Assembly (NCBI GenBank): GCA_947630355.1
Contig: CANRHJ010000053.1
Span: forward strand, 1 to 11,388
Direction of reading: 5' to 3'
From: Candidatus Gastranaerophilales bacterium
GTDB taxonomy: Bacteria; Cyanobacteriota; Vampirovibrionia; Gastranaerophilales; Gastranaerophilaceae
Length of the DNA: 11,388 nucleotides
Shown piece by piece: positions 1 to 7,508 of the stretch (its first letter is position 1; each line of letters begins with the position of its first letter). Below the pieces are notes generated by a model. The model worked only from the letters and a program-made list of their open reading frames with translations, had not been told where the DNA came from and did no database searches. The position numbers and the translations under genes were made by a program.

Positions 1-1399
1 TGAAGCACCGTTAACTAACCTTGTTTGGCTGACTTCAATTCTGTCAATAGGAATGACGTTTACGGTAAGCCATTATTTACTGGTAAATATGCCGAATAAT
101 TTATGGTTAACGTTATCGGTAATAATAAGCTGCGGTACATTAGGTGCTGCATTAATTCCGGAATTTACGAAAGTATTTACAAGCCCGAAAGCGAAACATA
201 CCGGTGAAGTTGTTACGGCATCAAAAGAAGGCGGAGCTTCATTAACAATACTTTCGGGTATAGTATCAGGTAATTTTTCGGGATTTTGGATTGGACTTGT
301 TATTGTTGCATTGATGACAATGGCATATTTTGCAAGTATTCACATACCGACGGAAATAATGATATATTCATCGGTCTTTGCATTCGGCTTAGTTGCGTTC
401 GGTTTTTTGGGCATGGGCCCTGTCACAATAGCAGTGGACAGCTACGGACCTGTTACCGATAATGCACAATCCGTTTATGAATTATCATTAATTGAAGAAA
501 TCCCCGATATCGGGAATGAAATAAAGAATGAGTTTGGGTTTGAGCCTAACTTCGAAACGGCAAAGAAATTTCTTGAACAAAATGACGGAGCAGGTAATAC
601 ATTTAAGGCCACATCGAAGCCTGTTTTAATAGGAACGGCCGTTGTTGGTGCAACAACAATGATATTTTCATTGATTCTTGTAATTAAAGAGACTTTGAAT
701 ATAGAACCTGAGTCGATATTAAATCTTTTAAACCCCTACACCATATTGGGACTGTTAATGGGCGGAGCTGTAATATATTGGTTCTCGGGAGCTTCAATGC
801 AGGCTGTAACAACCGGAGCATACAGGGCTGTTAAATATATTGCTCAAAATATCAAACTCGGTGAATGCGATGATAAAAAGGCTAATGTGGATAATTCAAA
901 AGAAGTTGTAAAAATATGTACGGAGTATGCTCAAAAGGGTATGTTCAACATATTTATAGCATTATTCGCTTTTGCTTTGGCATTTGCATGCCTGTCAGCG
1001 CCAATGAATAACAATGTAAATCCGGTATCATTTTTCGTAAGTTATTTAATAGGTATAGCAATATTCGGGTTGTTCCAGGCTGTATTTATGGCGAATGCCG
1101 GCGGATGCTGGGATAATGCGAAAAAAATAGTTGAAGTGGATTTGGCAGAAAAAGGCACTCCGCTTCATGATGCTACGGTAGTAGGAGATACTGTCGGAGA
1201 TCCGTTCAAAGATACATCTTCTGTTGCCATGAATCCGATTATTAAATTTACGACATTGTTTGGTTTGTTGGCTATGGAAATAGCAATTGCGCCTGCCTTT
1301 AAAGATATAGCGCCCGCTGCCGGAGGAATTCTGTTTATTATAGCGGTAATATTTGTAATTCGGTCTTTCTACGGTATGAGAATTCCGTCGGAAAAATAA
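1..1399 (+). CDS. hppA: K+-independent-type membrane-bound (H+-translocating) pyrophosphatase, C-terminal part
   Basis: This integral membrane enzyme hydrolyses pyrophosphate and uses the energy to pump H+ (or Na+ in some subfamilies) across the cytoplasmic membrane. The frame is open from base 2 with no stop upstream of the first ATG (53), so the gene begins outside the window. About 465 residues are visible, against a usual 650-800. Hydrophobic helices alternate with conserved polar loops. The GNTFKA motif is at bases 593-610, and the C-terminal signature NAGGCWDNAKK followed by VVGDTVGDPFKDTS lies at about 1091-1217. The lysine in GNTFKA (605-607) is at the position where K confers K+ independence in this family and A marks K+-dependent enzymes. 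The usual DNAGGIAEM loop reads DNAQSVYELS, and the stretch from there to GNT is longer than normal, pointing to a divergent subfamily. The first acidic catalytic loops lie outside the window. It is followed by a terminator and is not in an operon with the next gene. The family call is very secure; the pumped ion is inferred. Confidence 0.96.
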   Translation, partial: EAPLTNLVWLTSILSIGMTFTVSHYLLVNMPNNLWLTLSVIISCGTLGAALIPEFTKVFTSPKAKHTGEVVTASKEGGASLTILSGIVSGNFSGFWIGLVIVALMTMAYFASIHIPTEIMIYSSVFAFGLVAFGFLGMGPVTIAVDSYGPVTDNAQSVYELSLIEEIPDIGNEIKNEFGFEPNFETAKKFLEQNDGAGNTFKATSKPVLIGTAVVGATTMIFSLILVIKETLNIEPESILNLLNPYTILGLLMGGAVIYWFSGASMQAVTTGAYRAVKYIAQNIKLGECDDKKANVDNSKEVVKICTEYAQKGMFNIFIALFAFALAFACLSAPMNNNVNPVSFFVSYLIGIAIFGLFQAVFMANAGGCWDNAKKIVEVDLAEKGTPLHDATVVGDTVGDPFKDTSSVAMNPIIKFTTLFGLLAMEIAIAPAFKDIAPAAGGILFIIAVIFVIRSFYGMRIPSEK

Positions 1400-1404
1400 T
1401 AAAT

Positions 1405-1438
1405 AAAAAAGGCTGCTTTATACAAGCAGCCTTTTTTT
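1405..1438. terminator. Bidirectional intrinsic terminator between hppA and the pentapeptide gene
   Basis: A perfect 8-bp GC-containing stem, ggctgctt (1411-1418) against aagcagcc (1424-1431), has a 5-nt loop. It is flanked by a run of A on the left (1405-1410) and a run of T on the right (1432-1438), so it can work on both strands. It begins 6 bp after the hppA stop and ends 15 bp before the stop of the oppositely oriented pentapeptide gene. Confidence 0.9.
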
Positions 1439-1453
1439 ATGTTTAAGACAATT

Positions 1454-1975
1454 TTAGTAATCAGAAACTTCTGTTTCTTCTTCCTCTTCTTCATTATCTT
1501 TTGAATAATTTGTATCAAAGTTATCCGGGAGCAAATCATTATCGGGCCATATAGTGGTATCATCTGCTCTTGTAGCGGAAAGATTAGTGCTTGCCGAAAA
1601 ATCCGAGTCCGTAAGTTCAGCTTCTTTAACTATACAGCCTGCCATATCAGCATCGGTGAAGTTACAATAATTTACGGTTGCATAGCTGAAGTCCGTACCG
1701 TTTAAAATACTTTCCGAAAAGTCACACTCGACTACATTAGCTCTTGTAAAATCAGCTGCATTCAAGTCACATCCCGTAAAATTTAAATTTGACAAATGTG
1801 AATCGGTAAAAGAAGTGCCTGCCAATTCAGAATTTGAAAAATCAATTTCTTCAAGAGTTATATTTGAAAAATCCAATTCCGTTAAATCAAGTTCTTCATC
1901 TATAGTTTTTTTATATGAATTAAATTCCTCAGGATTTTTAATAATTAATTCCGCTAATTCTTCTTTTGAATACAT
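1454..1975 (-). CDS. Pentapeptide-repeat protein with acidic C-terminal tail
   Basis: The protein is 173 residues. After a short helical N-terminus (MYSKEELAELII) comes a run of A(D/N)LXX-type pentapeptides from about residue 30 to 125, for example LDFSN, IDFSN, LNFTG, ADFTR, CDFSE, TDFSY, CNFTD and SDFSA, with hydrophobic or aromatic residues at the centre of each five. Such repeats fold into a right-handed quadrilateral beta-helix. The tail is very acidic, with a run of six glutamates just before the C-terminus. The start at 1975 is chosen over an in-frame ATG at 2029 because it has a clear ribosome binding site (aaggag, about 8 nt upstream) and the extra 18 residues are not repeat-like. 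There is no signal peptide, so it is probably cytoplasmic. Some family members mimic DNA and protect gyrase (Qnr, MfpA), but these repeats are irregular and nothing here supports that role specifically. Function unknown. Confidence 0.88.
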   Translation of the reverse strand: MYSKEELAELIIKNPEEFNSYKKTIDEELDLTELDFSNITLEEIDFSNSELAGTSFTDSHLSNLNFTGCDLNAADFTRANVVECDFSESILNGTDFSYATVNYCNFTDADMAGCIVKEAELTDSDFSASTNLSATRADDTTIWPDNDLLPDNFDTNYSKDNEEEEEETEVSDY

Positions 1976-2002
1976 TAAATTTCTCTCCTTATAAAAACTA
2001 AT

Positions 2003-2029
2003 ATTATAACTTTTATTGCTATTCCACAA
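2003..2029 (-). promoter_or_regulatory. Putative sigma-70 promoter of the pentapeptide-repeat gene
   Basis: Read on the minus strand, a perfect TATAAT (-10, 2003-2008) lies 28 bp upstream of the chosen ATG and just upstream of the aaggag ribosome binding site. The best -35 candidate is TTGTGG (2024-2029), with a short 15-bp spacer and only three consensus matches. In DNA this AT-rich the -10 alone is modest evidence. Confidence 0.4.
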
Positions 2030-2160
2030 TTTGAATTATTTATAACATGATATTTATTTTTCTTTTTTTTTTGCATTATGTCAAGAAAAAATTTTTTTTA
2101 GGCAATTTTTTAGAATAAAAATACTTTATATATAAGTAGGTGGTTAAAGGTTTATTTTTA

Positions 2161-2949
2161 ATGGATAAGTGTGAAGGTATAAAAATAGGTGTAAATTTAC
2201 TGCAAGGTACATCAGGTTTAACTAAAAGCGCAAATGTAAATATACCGGCAGTAAATAATTTTAAAAATGATTTGTTTGTAAAGTCACCAAAGAAGTATTC
2301 CGCAACTGGTGTAACAACATACCCCTCAAAGCCTGAATATACATCAAAGCAGAAACTGAATTCATTTTTAAACGCTGATTATACCAGATTTTTAATATCA
2401 ACAAATACCGAATTAAAAACCAAATTGGAAACATACGCTCTGAAAGATATAAACATAAATAATTTGACAAGTATCAAAAACAAACATTTAATGACAACAT
2501 CACTATATGCAAGACAAATTGCGAATCAGCTTAAATTGAATGATGCTGATAAAAAGACATTAGAAGATGCATGTATGCTTCATGATATAGGAAAGATATT
2601 CATTCCCGAAGAGATACTCAATAAACCGACTTTATTAACAAAAGAAGAGAAAGAAATAATGGATTTACACTCCGAGCTCGGATATGAATTATTAAAAGGG
2701 ACGGGTGTAAATAAAAGAACTTGTGAAATTGTGAGAAATCATCATAAACCATGTGCGGCAAGTACTGACAAATTATCACAAATACTGTCTGTCGCCGATA
2801 TATATTCGGCGCTAAGGGAAAAAAGACCATATAAAGATTCTTTATCAAGTAAGGAAGCATTTGAAATCTTAGACCAAAAAGCTAATGCGGGCGAAGTAAG
2901 TACGGAAGTTGTGAATGCTCTAAAAAAGGCATCAATATCTGTCAGATAA
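2161..2949 (+). CDS. HD-domain (degenerate HD-GYP-like) signalling phosphohydrolase
   Basis: This is a 262-residue protein if started at ATG 2161. The first ~90 residues are low in recognisable structure (GIKIGVNLLQGTSGL...). The remainder is an HD domain of the HD-GYP type: H109 (NKHLMTTS), the metal-binding pair H141-D142 in LHDIGKIFIP, H170 in LHSELGYELL, HH 194-195, and D213 in VADIYSALREKRPYK. HD-GYP enzymes usually hydrolyse cyclic di-GMP. Here the loop after the HH pair is HHKP instead of HHE..DG.GYP, and about 15 residues containing the GYP motif are absent, so c-di-GMP activity is doubtful although the metal ligands remain. An in-frame GTG at 2140 would add seven residues. I prefer ATG 2161, which has aaagg about 10 nt upstream. 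No receiver domain or membrane segment is visible. The next gene, rpmB, is convergent. Confidence 0.85.
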   Translation: MDKCEGIKIGVNLLQGTSGLTKSANVNIPAVNNFKNDLFVKSPKKYSATGVTTYPSKPEYTSKQKLNSFLNADYTRFLISTNTELKTKLETYALKDININNLTSIKNKHLMTTSLYARQIANQLKLNDADKKTLEDACMLHDIGKIFIPEEILNKPTLLTKEEKEIMDLHSELGYELLKGTGVNKRTCEIVRNHHKPCAASTDKLSQILSVADIYSALREKRPYKDSLSSKEAFEILDQKANAGEVSTEVVNALKKASISVR

Positions 2950-2990
2950 TCATAAGTAAAGAACCTTACGGTTCTTTACGGTTTATGATT
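2948..2990. other. Long bulged hairpin 3' of the HD-domain gene
   Basis: Outer arms aatcataa (2948-2955) and ttatgatt (2983-2990) enclose a perfect inner stem, gtaaagaacc (2956-2965) with ggttctttac (2970-2979), around a 4-nt ttac loop. Only a 3-nt bulge (2980-2982) interrupts the 18 paired bases. The hairpin starts at the stop codon of the upstream gene. It has no T run after it, so it is not a classical terminator on its own. It may protect the mRNA 3' end or assist the terminator that follows. Confidence 0.6.
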
Positions 2991-3003
2991 TATTATACAG
3001 CAC

Positions 3004-3029
3004 AAAAAAGGCCCATTACGGGCTTTTTT
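3004..3029. terminator. Bidirectional intrinsic terminator between the HD-domain gene and rpmB
   Basis: A short GC stem, gccc (3011-3014) with gggc (3020-3023), around an attac loop is extended by a G-T pair and by A6 (3004-3009) against T6 (3024-3029). T runs are available on both strands, matching its position between two convergent genes. It ends 11 bp from the rpmB stop. Confidence 0.85.
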
Positions 3030-3040
3030 GATTTAAGATT

Positions 3041-3232
3041 TTAAACTGCTCTGTGAACTTTACCTGATTTTAAACAAGAAGTACAAACTTTAACCGTTTT
3101 TACAGTTCCGTTATCATTAATTTTAACTGTCTGTAAATTTGGGTTTTGTCTGTAAACATGATGTTTATGAGAAAATGAAAGTTTTGCAGATTTTAAAGGT
3201 TTTTTACCGCATATTGCACATTCAATTGACAT
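3041..3232 (-). CDS. rpmB: Large ribosomal subunit protein bL28 (zinc-binding form)
   Basis: This 63-residue basic protein is full length for bL28, a component of the 50S subunit. It has the family's N-terminal CAICGKKP and C-terminal CTSCLKSGKV segments, and the two CxxC pairs (C5/C8 and C50/C53) form the Cys4 zinc site of the C+ version of this protein. In between is the conserved S-H-K-H-x-V-x-R-x-N-P-N-L-Q pattern. The ATG at 3232 has aaagga about 7-8 nt upstream. It stands alone on the minus strand, convergent with the HD-domain gene and divergent from dgt. Confidence 0.97.
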   Translation of the reverse strand: MSIECAICGKKPLKSAKLSFSHKHHVYRQNPNLQTVKINDNGTVKTVKVCTSCLKSGKVHRAV

Positions 3233-3250
3233 ATTAATTTCCTTTCAAGT

Positions 3251-3297
3251 ATTATATATTGCTTGATAATAAATAAAAAAAAAGAATAAATCAAGCA
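3251..3297 (-). promoter_or_regulatory. Putative rpmB promoter region with inverted repeat
   Basis: On the minus strand a perfect TATAAT (3251-3256) lies about 18 bp upstream of the rpmB start and just upstream of its ribosome binding site. The matching -35 is poor (TTTTTA, 3274-3279). An 8-bp inverted repeat, tgcttgat (3260-3267) and atcaagca (3290-3297), brackets the -35 region with a 22-bp AT-only centre apart from one G, which could be an operator. The rest of the rpmB-dgt gap is nearly pure A/T. I find no convincing promoter for dgt in it. Confidence 0.35.
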
Positions 3298-3399
3298 TTC
3301 AATATTAATTATATTAAATAATATAAACAAAACAAGTGTATTTTATAGAAAAAGCAAATTATTTTTTATAAAATTAATTTAAATCGGAATGTGTAATAT

Positions 3400-4437
3400 A
3401 TGACAAATATAACTGTACGAGAAAAAATAGAACAAAGAGAAAAAAATATATTAAGCAAATATGCATCTCAAAGTGCCTGTTCGAAAGGAAGAAAGAGATA
3501 TGAAGAACCTTGCATATTAAGGACCGATTTTCAGCGTGATCGTGACAGAATACTTCATTCTAAAGCATTCAGAAGGTTAAAACATAAAACACAAGTATTT
3601 TTTTCTCCCTATGATGATCATTTCAGGACAAGAATGACACATACGCTTGAGGTGTCGCAAATAGCAAGAACAATATCGCGTGCATTGGATTTAAACGAAG
3701 ATTTAACGGAAGCAATTGCATTGGGACATGATTTGGGACATACACCCTTCGGACACAGCGGCGAAAGAGTGCTCAATCAGTTAATGCCTGACGGATACAG
3801 ACATAATGAGCAGAGTGTAAGAGTCGTGGAATTTATAGAAGATTTAAATTTAACAGCAGAAACGCTTGACGGAATACTAAATCATTCATTTCACTGTATG
3901 CCCTCTACATTGGAAGGACAAGTTGTGCGTTGGTCTGACAAAATTGCCTATATTAACCATGACATTCAAGATGCAATACGTGCCGGAATAATTAAAACAG
4001 ACGATATTCCGAAAGAAAGTATAGAGTATTTTTCCGCAACAAACAGAATAAGAATAACAAAACTTGTTAATGATATAGTGGAAAACAGTCAGGGAAAAGA
4101 TAAAATATTAATGACGGATGATTGTTATAAACAATTCATGAAATTAAGAGAATGGATGTTCGCGCATGTTTATAACAATTCACCCGCTAAACTTGCCGAA
4201 GACAAGGCTCAAAATGTAATAAGAAGCCTTTTTGGCTATTATTGCGAAGAATTAAGATTGAAATATAAAGAAAGTGATAATGTGAATATAATGCAAACGG
4301 CTTGTGATTATGTATCGGGGATGACTGACAGGTATGTATTATTAAAATACGAAGAGAATTTCCTGCCTTCTCCGTTGATACAAAAGAACAATGATGAGTT
4401 TTTGTATAAACTTGCAGATATGAACGGACTTAAATAA
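3400..4437 (+). CDS. dgt: dGTPase-like deoxynucleoside triphosphate triphosphohydrolase (HD superfamily)
   Basis: The 345-residue protein belongs to the dGTPase-like family, which cleaves dNTPs to deoxynucleoside plus tripolyphosphate and helps set dNTP pools. Diagnostic motifs appear in order: QRDRDRILHSKAFRRLKHKTQVF (approx. residues 45-67, contains the family's FRRL), RTRMTHTLEV with H81, GHDLGHTPFGHSGE with H110-D111 and H114/H119, DGILNHSF at about 158-164, and WSDKIAYINHDIQDA with D180. H81, H110, D111 and D180 are the expected metal ligands. The length fits the shorter bacterial branch, not the ~500-residue E. coli Dgt. No good Shine-Dalgarno precedes the ATG; only a weak gga about 12 nt upstream is seen. 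It is the first gene of a tight cluster: dnaG starts 3 bp after its stop. Substrate preference cannot be told from sequence. Confidence 0.95.
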   Translation: MTNITVREKIEQREKNILSKYASQSACSKGRKRYEEPCILRTDFQRDRDRILHSKAFRRLKHKTQVFFSPYDDHFRTRMTHTLEVSQIARTISRALDLNEDLTEAIALGHDLGHTPFGHSGERVLNQLMPDGYRHNEQSVRVVEFIEDLNLTAETLDGILNHSFHCMPSTLEGQVVRWSDKIAYINHDIQDAIRAGIIKTDDIPKESIEYFSATNRIRITKLVNDIVENSQGKDKILMTDDCYKQFMKLREWMFAHVYNNSPAKLAEDKAQNVIRSLFGYYCEELRLKYKESDNVNIMQTACDYVSGMTDRYVLLKYEENFLPSPLIQKNNDEFLYKLADMNGLK

Positions 4438-4440
4438 ATC

Positions 4441-6315
4441 ATGGTCGAAAGAACATATAATGAAGCTGTAGAGGAAATAAAAAACAGGTTGGATATACTT
4501 GATGTTGTCCAATCACGTGTTGTATTAAAAAAGCGCGGTTCAAATTATTGGGGATGCTGTCCGTTTCATAAGGAAAAAACTCCCTCATTTTGTGTAAGTC
4601 CTCAAAAAGGTATATTTAAATGCTTTGGCTGCGGGGAAGGCGGCGATGCCATAACATTTTTAATGAAAATAAATAACCGGTCTTTTTCTGAGGTTATAAA
4701 GGATTTGGCTCTTCAATTCGGTATAGAACTTCCGAATATAAAAGGAGATTCAAAGCAATACAGCGAAGAAAAAAAAGAAATAAAAGACATTTTGAAAGAA
4801 GCTGCTGAATATTATTTCAATAATCTAAAAAATAATTCCGATGCAGCTTGTGCGCGTGAGTATCTCATAAAAAGAGGAATAACTGATGAAATAACAGATG
4901 AATATAAACTCGGATATTCAAAAAAAGGATATACAGATTTATATTCTCAAATCAAAACCAAGTACAAGCCTGAATTAATAGAGAAATCAGGATTAACCGT
5001 AAAAACCGAAAAGGGCGAGATTATAGACAGGTTCAGAAACAGAATAATGATACCCATAAGGGATGAGCAAGGCAGCATTATAGCATTTGGTGCAAGAGCT
5101 GTTGAAGCAAGTCAAAATCCAAAATATTTAAATTCACCCGATACTGTTCTATATAACAAGAGCAGAATATTGTACGGTATTGATAAGGCAAAAGATACCA
5201 TGATTAAAGAAGATTATGTGGTAATTATGGAAGGGTATTTTGATGTAATATCCGCACAGGCTTCAGGATTAAAAAATGCAGTTGCATCTTGCGGTACCGC
5301 TTTGACTGTAGATCATGTCAGGTTAATAGCAAAATATACCAAATCAAGAAATATATATCTCGCATTTGATACGGATGCCGCAGGATTAAAAGCAACAAAA
5401 CGCAGCACAGAGGTTATAAAAGAAGCATTTACGGGTTTGGGAAATATTAAAATGTTTGACCGAACATATTCTGATATGTCTAATGAAAAATATTCTTGCG
5501 AAATCCGAGTTGTAGCACCTTTTGACAGTAAAGATCCGGATGAATACATAAGAGAATACGGTATAGATGAGTATAAGGCATATATTAAACGCGCGCCTCT
5601 TCTTATTGATTTTGAAATAGAACAGGTCTTGGCTGATTATAAAAAAGGAATATCTCCCTCAGATAAGTTAAACATCGTAAAAAAAATCATGCCTTTAATC
5701 GAGGAAATTCCGAATAATATAGTTCAAAATGAATATATAAAGATAATATCCGACAGAATTGAGGTAGATGAAAAAGCACTGATTAGGGAGGTTAACCGTG
5801 ACAAAGTAAAAAATGAGCCCGATTTTAGTGAGTTTCCGCGAATTGTAACAAAAACTTCAAATATTTATGAAAAAGCACAAAAAAATTTATTAAGCTTGTT
5901 TCTAATTCGTGTAAGTAAAACAGACAAAAATAATCGGACTGAAATTATAAACAATGTTAAATTTATAGATAAAAATTTAATTATTATCCGAGAAGCAATT
6001 GACAAATTGTCATATCAGGTAAATAATAATGTTGAAAAATTAGTACAAGCCCTGTATACACAATTTGCTGAGGATAATGAGTTAAAAGACATAATAACGG
6101 ATATAGTATGTATTGCAGACAGTTTTAAGAACTTGTCGGAAAGTGATTTTAAGATTGCTGTAGCGGAGAATAAGGCTAAAATAGAACACTATAATGCTGA
6201 ATGTGAAAAAAATGAATTGATTTCAAAATATAAAGATTTAAAAGATGATGACATAGAATCAATGCAATATCAAATGCAATTGAGAGAAAAATTAAAGAGC
6301 AGAAACAAATTTTAA
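4441..6315 (+). CDS. dnaG: DNA primase DnaG
   Basis: DnaG synthesises RNA primers at the replication fork. The 624-residue protein has the N-terminal CHC2 zinc-binding domain (CPFHKEKTPSF...CFGCGEGGD; ligands C40, H43, C61, C64). The RNA-polymerase core follows, with RFRNRIMIPIRD and FGARAV and the NPKYLNSPDT...KSRILYGI segment (about 197-247). The TOPRIM domain holds MEGYFDV (E264, D268), AFDTDAAG (D310, D312) and KDPDEYI (D365, D367). The C-terminal helicase-binding region (about 470-624) is charged and divergent. About 20 extra residues (around 336-355) sit inside the TOPRIM domain just before the last acidic motif. The ATG lies 3 bp after the dgt stop without an obvious Shine-Dalgarno, suggesting translational coupling. 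rpoD follows 14 bp downstream, so the three genes are very likely co-transcribed. Confidence 0.97.
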   Translation: MVERTYNEAVEEIKNRLDILDVVQSRVVLKKRGSNYWGCCPFHKEKTPSFCVSPQKGIFKCFGCGEGGDAITFLMKINNRSFSEVIKDLALQFGIELPNIKGDSKQYSEEKKEIKDILKEAAEYYFNNLKNNSDAACAREYLIKRGITDEITDEYKLGYSKKGYTDLYSQIKTKYKPELIEKSGLTVKTEKGEIIDRFRNRIMIPIRDEQGSIIAFGARAVEASQNPKYLNSPDTVLYNKSRILYGIDKAKDTMIKEDYVVIMEGYFDVISAQASGLKNAVASCGTALTVDHVRLIAKYTKSRNIYLAFDTDAAGLKATKRSTEVIKEAFTGLGNIKMFDRTYSDMSNEKYSCEIRVVAPFDSKDPDEYIREYGIDEYKAYIKRAPLLIDFEIEQVLADYKKGISPSDKLNIVKKIMPLIEEIPNNIVQNEYIKIISDRIEVDEKALIREVNRDKVKNEPDFSEFPRIVTKTSNIYEKAQKNLLSLFLIRVSKTDKNNRTEIINNVKFIDKNLIIIREAIDKLSYQVNNNVEKLVQALYTQFAEDNELKDIITDIVCIADSFKNLSESDFKIAVAENKAKIEHYNAECEKNELISKYKDLKDDDIESMQYQMQLREKLKSRNKF

Positions 6316-6329
6316 TCGGAGAATAATAA

Positions 6330-7442
6330 ATGAGTAAAAAGAAAATGACAGATTTATCAGTAGTCGGGATGTTAGATGAAGAAGAGAATATGGAAAACAG
6401 TCAGAATGAAACTTCAGGTATAATTATGATGAGTGAACCCGATTCTATCAGCCGTGACGGAATGGATGTAATTATGAATTCCGAACGTAATAAAATAATA
6501 GATACGATGGAAAATGAAGATTTATTTTCCGCAGATATGGCAGATGAAGAAGATGATGATGACGATGTTTCATTATCGGATGCACTTCTGCCGAAAGGTA
6601 TTTCTTTTGATGATCCTGTCAGAATGTATTTAAGAGAAATAGGAAGAATTAAATTATTGACTGCGGAACAGGAAATAGATTTGGCTAAAAAAATAATTGA
6701 AGGCGGTTCAGACGGCATAAAAGCTAAAAGAAGACTTGTTCAGGCAAATTTAAGACTCGTCGTAAGTATTGCAAAAAAATATGTCGGAAGAGGAATGCTT
6801 TTCTTGGACTTAATACAGGAAGGTAATTTGGGATTAATAAGAGCTGCTGAAAAATTCGACCACGAACGCGGATATAAGTTTTCCACTTATGCAACATGGT
6901 GGATAAGACAAGCCATAACACGCGCAATTGCTGATCAGGCCAGAACTATAAGAATACCTGTTCATATGGTTGAAACAATAAATAAGTTAAAAAAAGTTAC
7001 AAGAAAGCTTGCTCAAGACTTATCACGTAAACCTACCGAAGAAGAATTGGCAGTTGAAATGAATATATCGGTACCTAAGTTAAGAGAAATAATAAAAGTT
7101 GCTCAAGAGCCTTTATCATTGGAAACACCGATAGGAAAAGAAGAAGATTCAAGGCTGGGTGACTTTATTGAAGATAAAGATGCTGATGCGCCGGTTAAAA
7201 CAGTAGCTCAGGAATTGCTCAGAGAAGATTTGGCTGAAGTATTAAGCGGTTTATCTCCAAGAGAAAGAGATGTTCTTCGTTTAAGATTTGGTATGGATGA
7301 CGGTCGTCAAAGAACATTGGAAGAAGTAGGACAACTCTTTGGTGTTACAAGAGAACGTATAAGACAAATTGAAGCTAAAGCTTTAAGAAAACTAAGACAT
7401 CCGAACAGAAGCAAACGTTTAAAAGAATATATTGAAGTTTAA
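6330..7442 (+). CDS. rpoD: Primary RNA polymerase sigma-70 factor RpoD
   Basis: This housekeeping sigma factor directs RNA polymerase to -10/-35 promoters. In the 370-residue protein, region 1.2 is at about 94-122 (DDPVRMYLREIGRIKLLT). Region 2, with the core-binding and -10 recognition segments, is at about 134-205, including NLRLVVSIAKKYVGRG, FLDLIQEGN and the KFSTYATWWIRQAITRAI helix. Region 3 follows (HMVETINKL onward). Region 4 at about 300-370 has SPRERDVLRLRFGM, the TLEEVGQLFGVTRERIRQIE helix-turn-helix and a KLRHPNR tail. The N-terminal 90 residues are acidic (a run of D/E at about 72-79) and lack the large region 1.1/non-conserved region of proteobacterial RpoD. A clear ribosome binding site, cggag, lies about 9 nt before the ATG. 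It is the last gene of the dgt-dnaG-rpoD cluster, with a terminator at its stop codon. Confidence 0.97.
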   Translation: MSKKKMTDLSVVGMLDEEENMENSQNETSGIIMMSEPDSISRDGMDVIMNSERNKIIDTMENEDLFSADMADEEDDDDDVSLSDALLPKGISFDDPVRMYLREIGRIKLLTAEQEIDLAKKIIEGGSDGIKAKRRLVQANLRLVVSIAKKYVGRGMLFLDLIQEGNLGLIRAAEKFDHERGYKFSTYATWWIRQAITRAIADQARTIRIPVHMVETINKLKKVTRKLAQDLSRKPTEEELAVEMNISVPKLREIIKVAQEPLSLETPIGKEEDSRLGDFIEDKDADAPVKTVAQELLREDLAEVLSGLSPRERDVLRLRFGMDDGRQRTLEEVGQLFGVTRERIRQIEAKALRKLRHPNRSKRLKEYIEV

Positions 7443-7467
7443 AAAAGAGGCATTTTGCCTCTTTTTT
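7441..7467 (+). terminator. Intrinsic terminator of the dgt-dnaG-rpoD operon
   Basis: A perfect 11-bp stem, aaaaaagaggc (7441-7451) with gcctctttttt (7457-7467), has a 5-nt loop and a T-rich 3' arm. It starts within the rpoD stop codon. The A-rich left arm means it could also act on the other strand, but no minus-strand gene ends here. Confidence 0.92.
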
Positions 7468-7473
7468 ATTAAT

Positions 7474-7502
7474 TTGATTTCATAATTTCAGGAATGTATT
7501 AT
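7474..7502 (+). promoter_or_regulatory. Putative promoter of the AsmA-like gene, predicting a leaderless or near-leaderless transcript
   Basis: TTGATT (-35, 7474-7479) and TATTAT (-10, 7497-7502) are spaced by exactly 17 bp. They lie directly after the rpoD terminator. Transcription normally starts about 6-8 bp after the -10, which is the ATG at 7509 itself. This agrees with the lack of a well-placed Shine-Dalgarno (the only agga is about 15 nt away). AT-richness makes chance matches easy. Confidence 0.45.
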
Positions 7503-7508
7503 TAATAT

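Noticed and set aside
1976..2029. Longer start for the pentapeptide-repeat gene (ATG at 2029)
   Set aside because: It would place the TATAAT and the aaggag ribosome binding site inside the coding region, and the added residues do not resemble the protein's fold.
3233..3399. Possible origin or attachment site in the very AT-rich rpmB-dgt gap
   Set aside because: No cluster of DnaA-box-like sequences, no integrase nearby and no flanking direct repeats. Apart from the inverted repeat by the rpmB promoter it is low-complexity A/T.
5313..5549. Minus-strand frame within dnaG
   Set aside because: It overlaps the catalytic TOPRIM region of dnaG, whose conserved residues prove the plus strand is coding.
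6401..6718. Minus-strand open frame of 105 codons opposite the rpoD N-terminus
   Set aside because: Its serine run is simply the complement of the GAT/GAA-rich acidic stretch of rpoD. There is no start signal and no recognisable motif.
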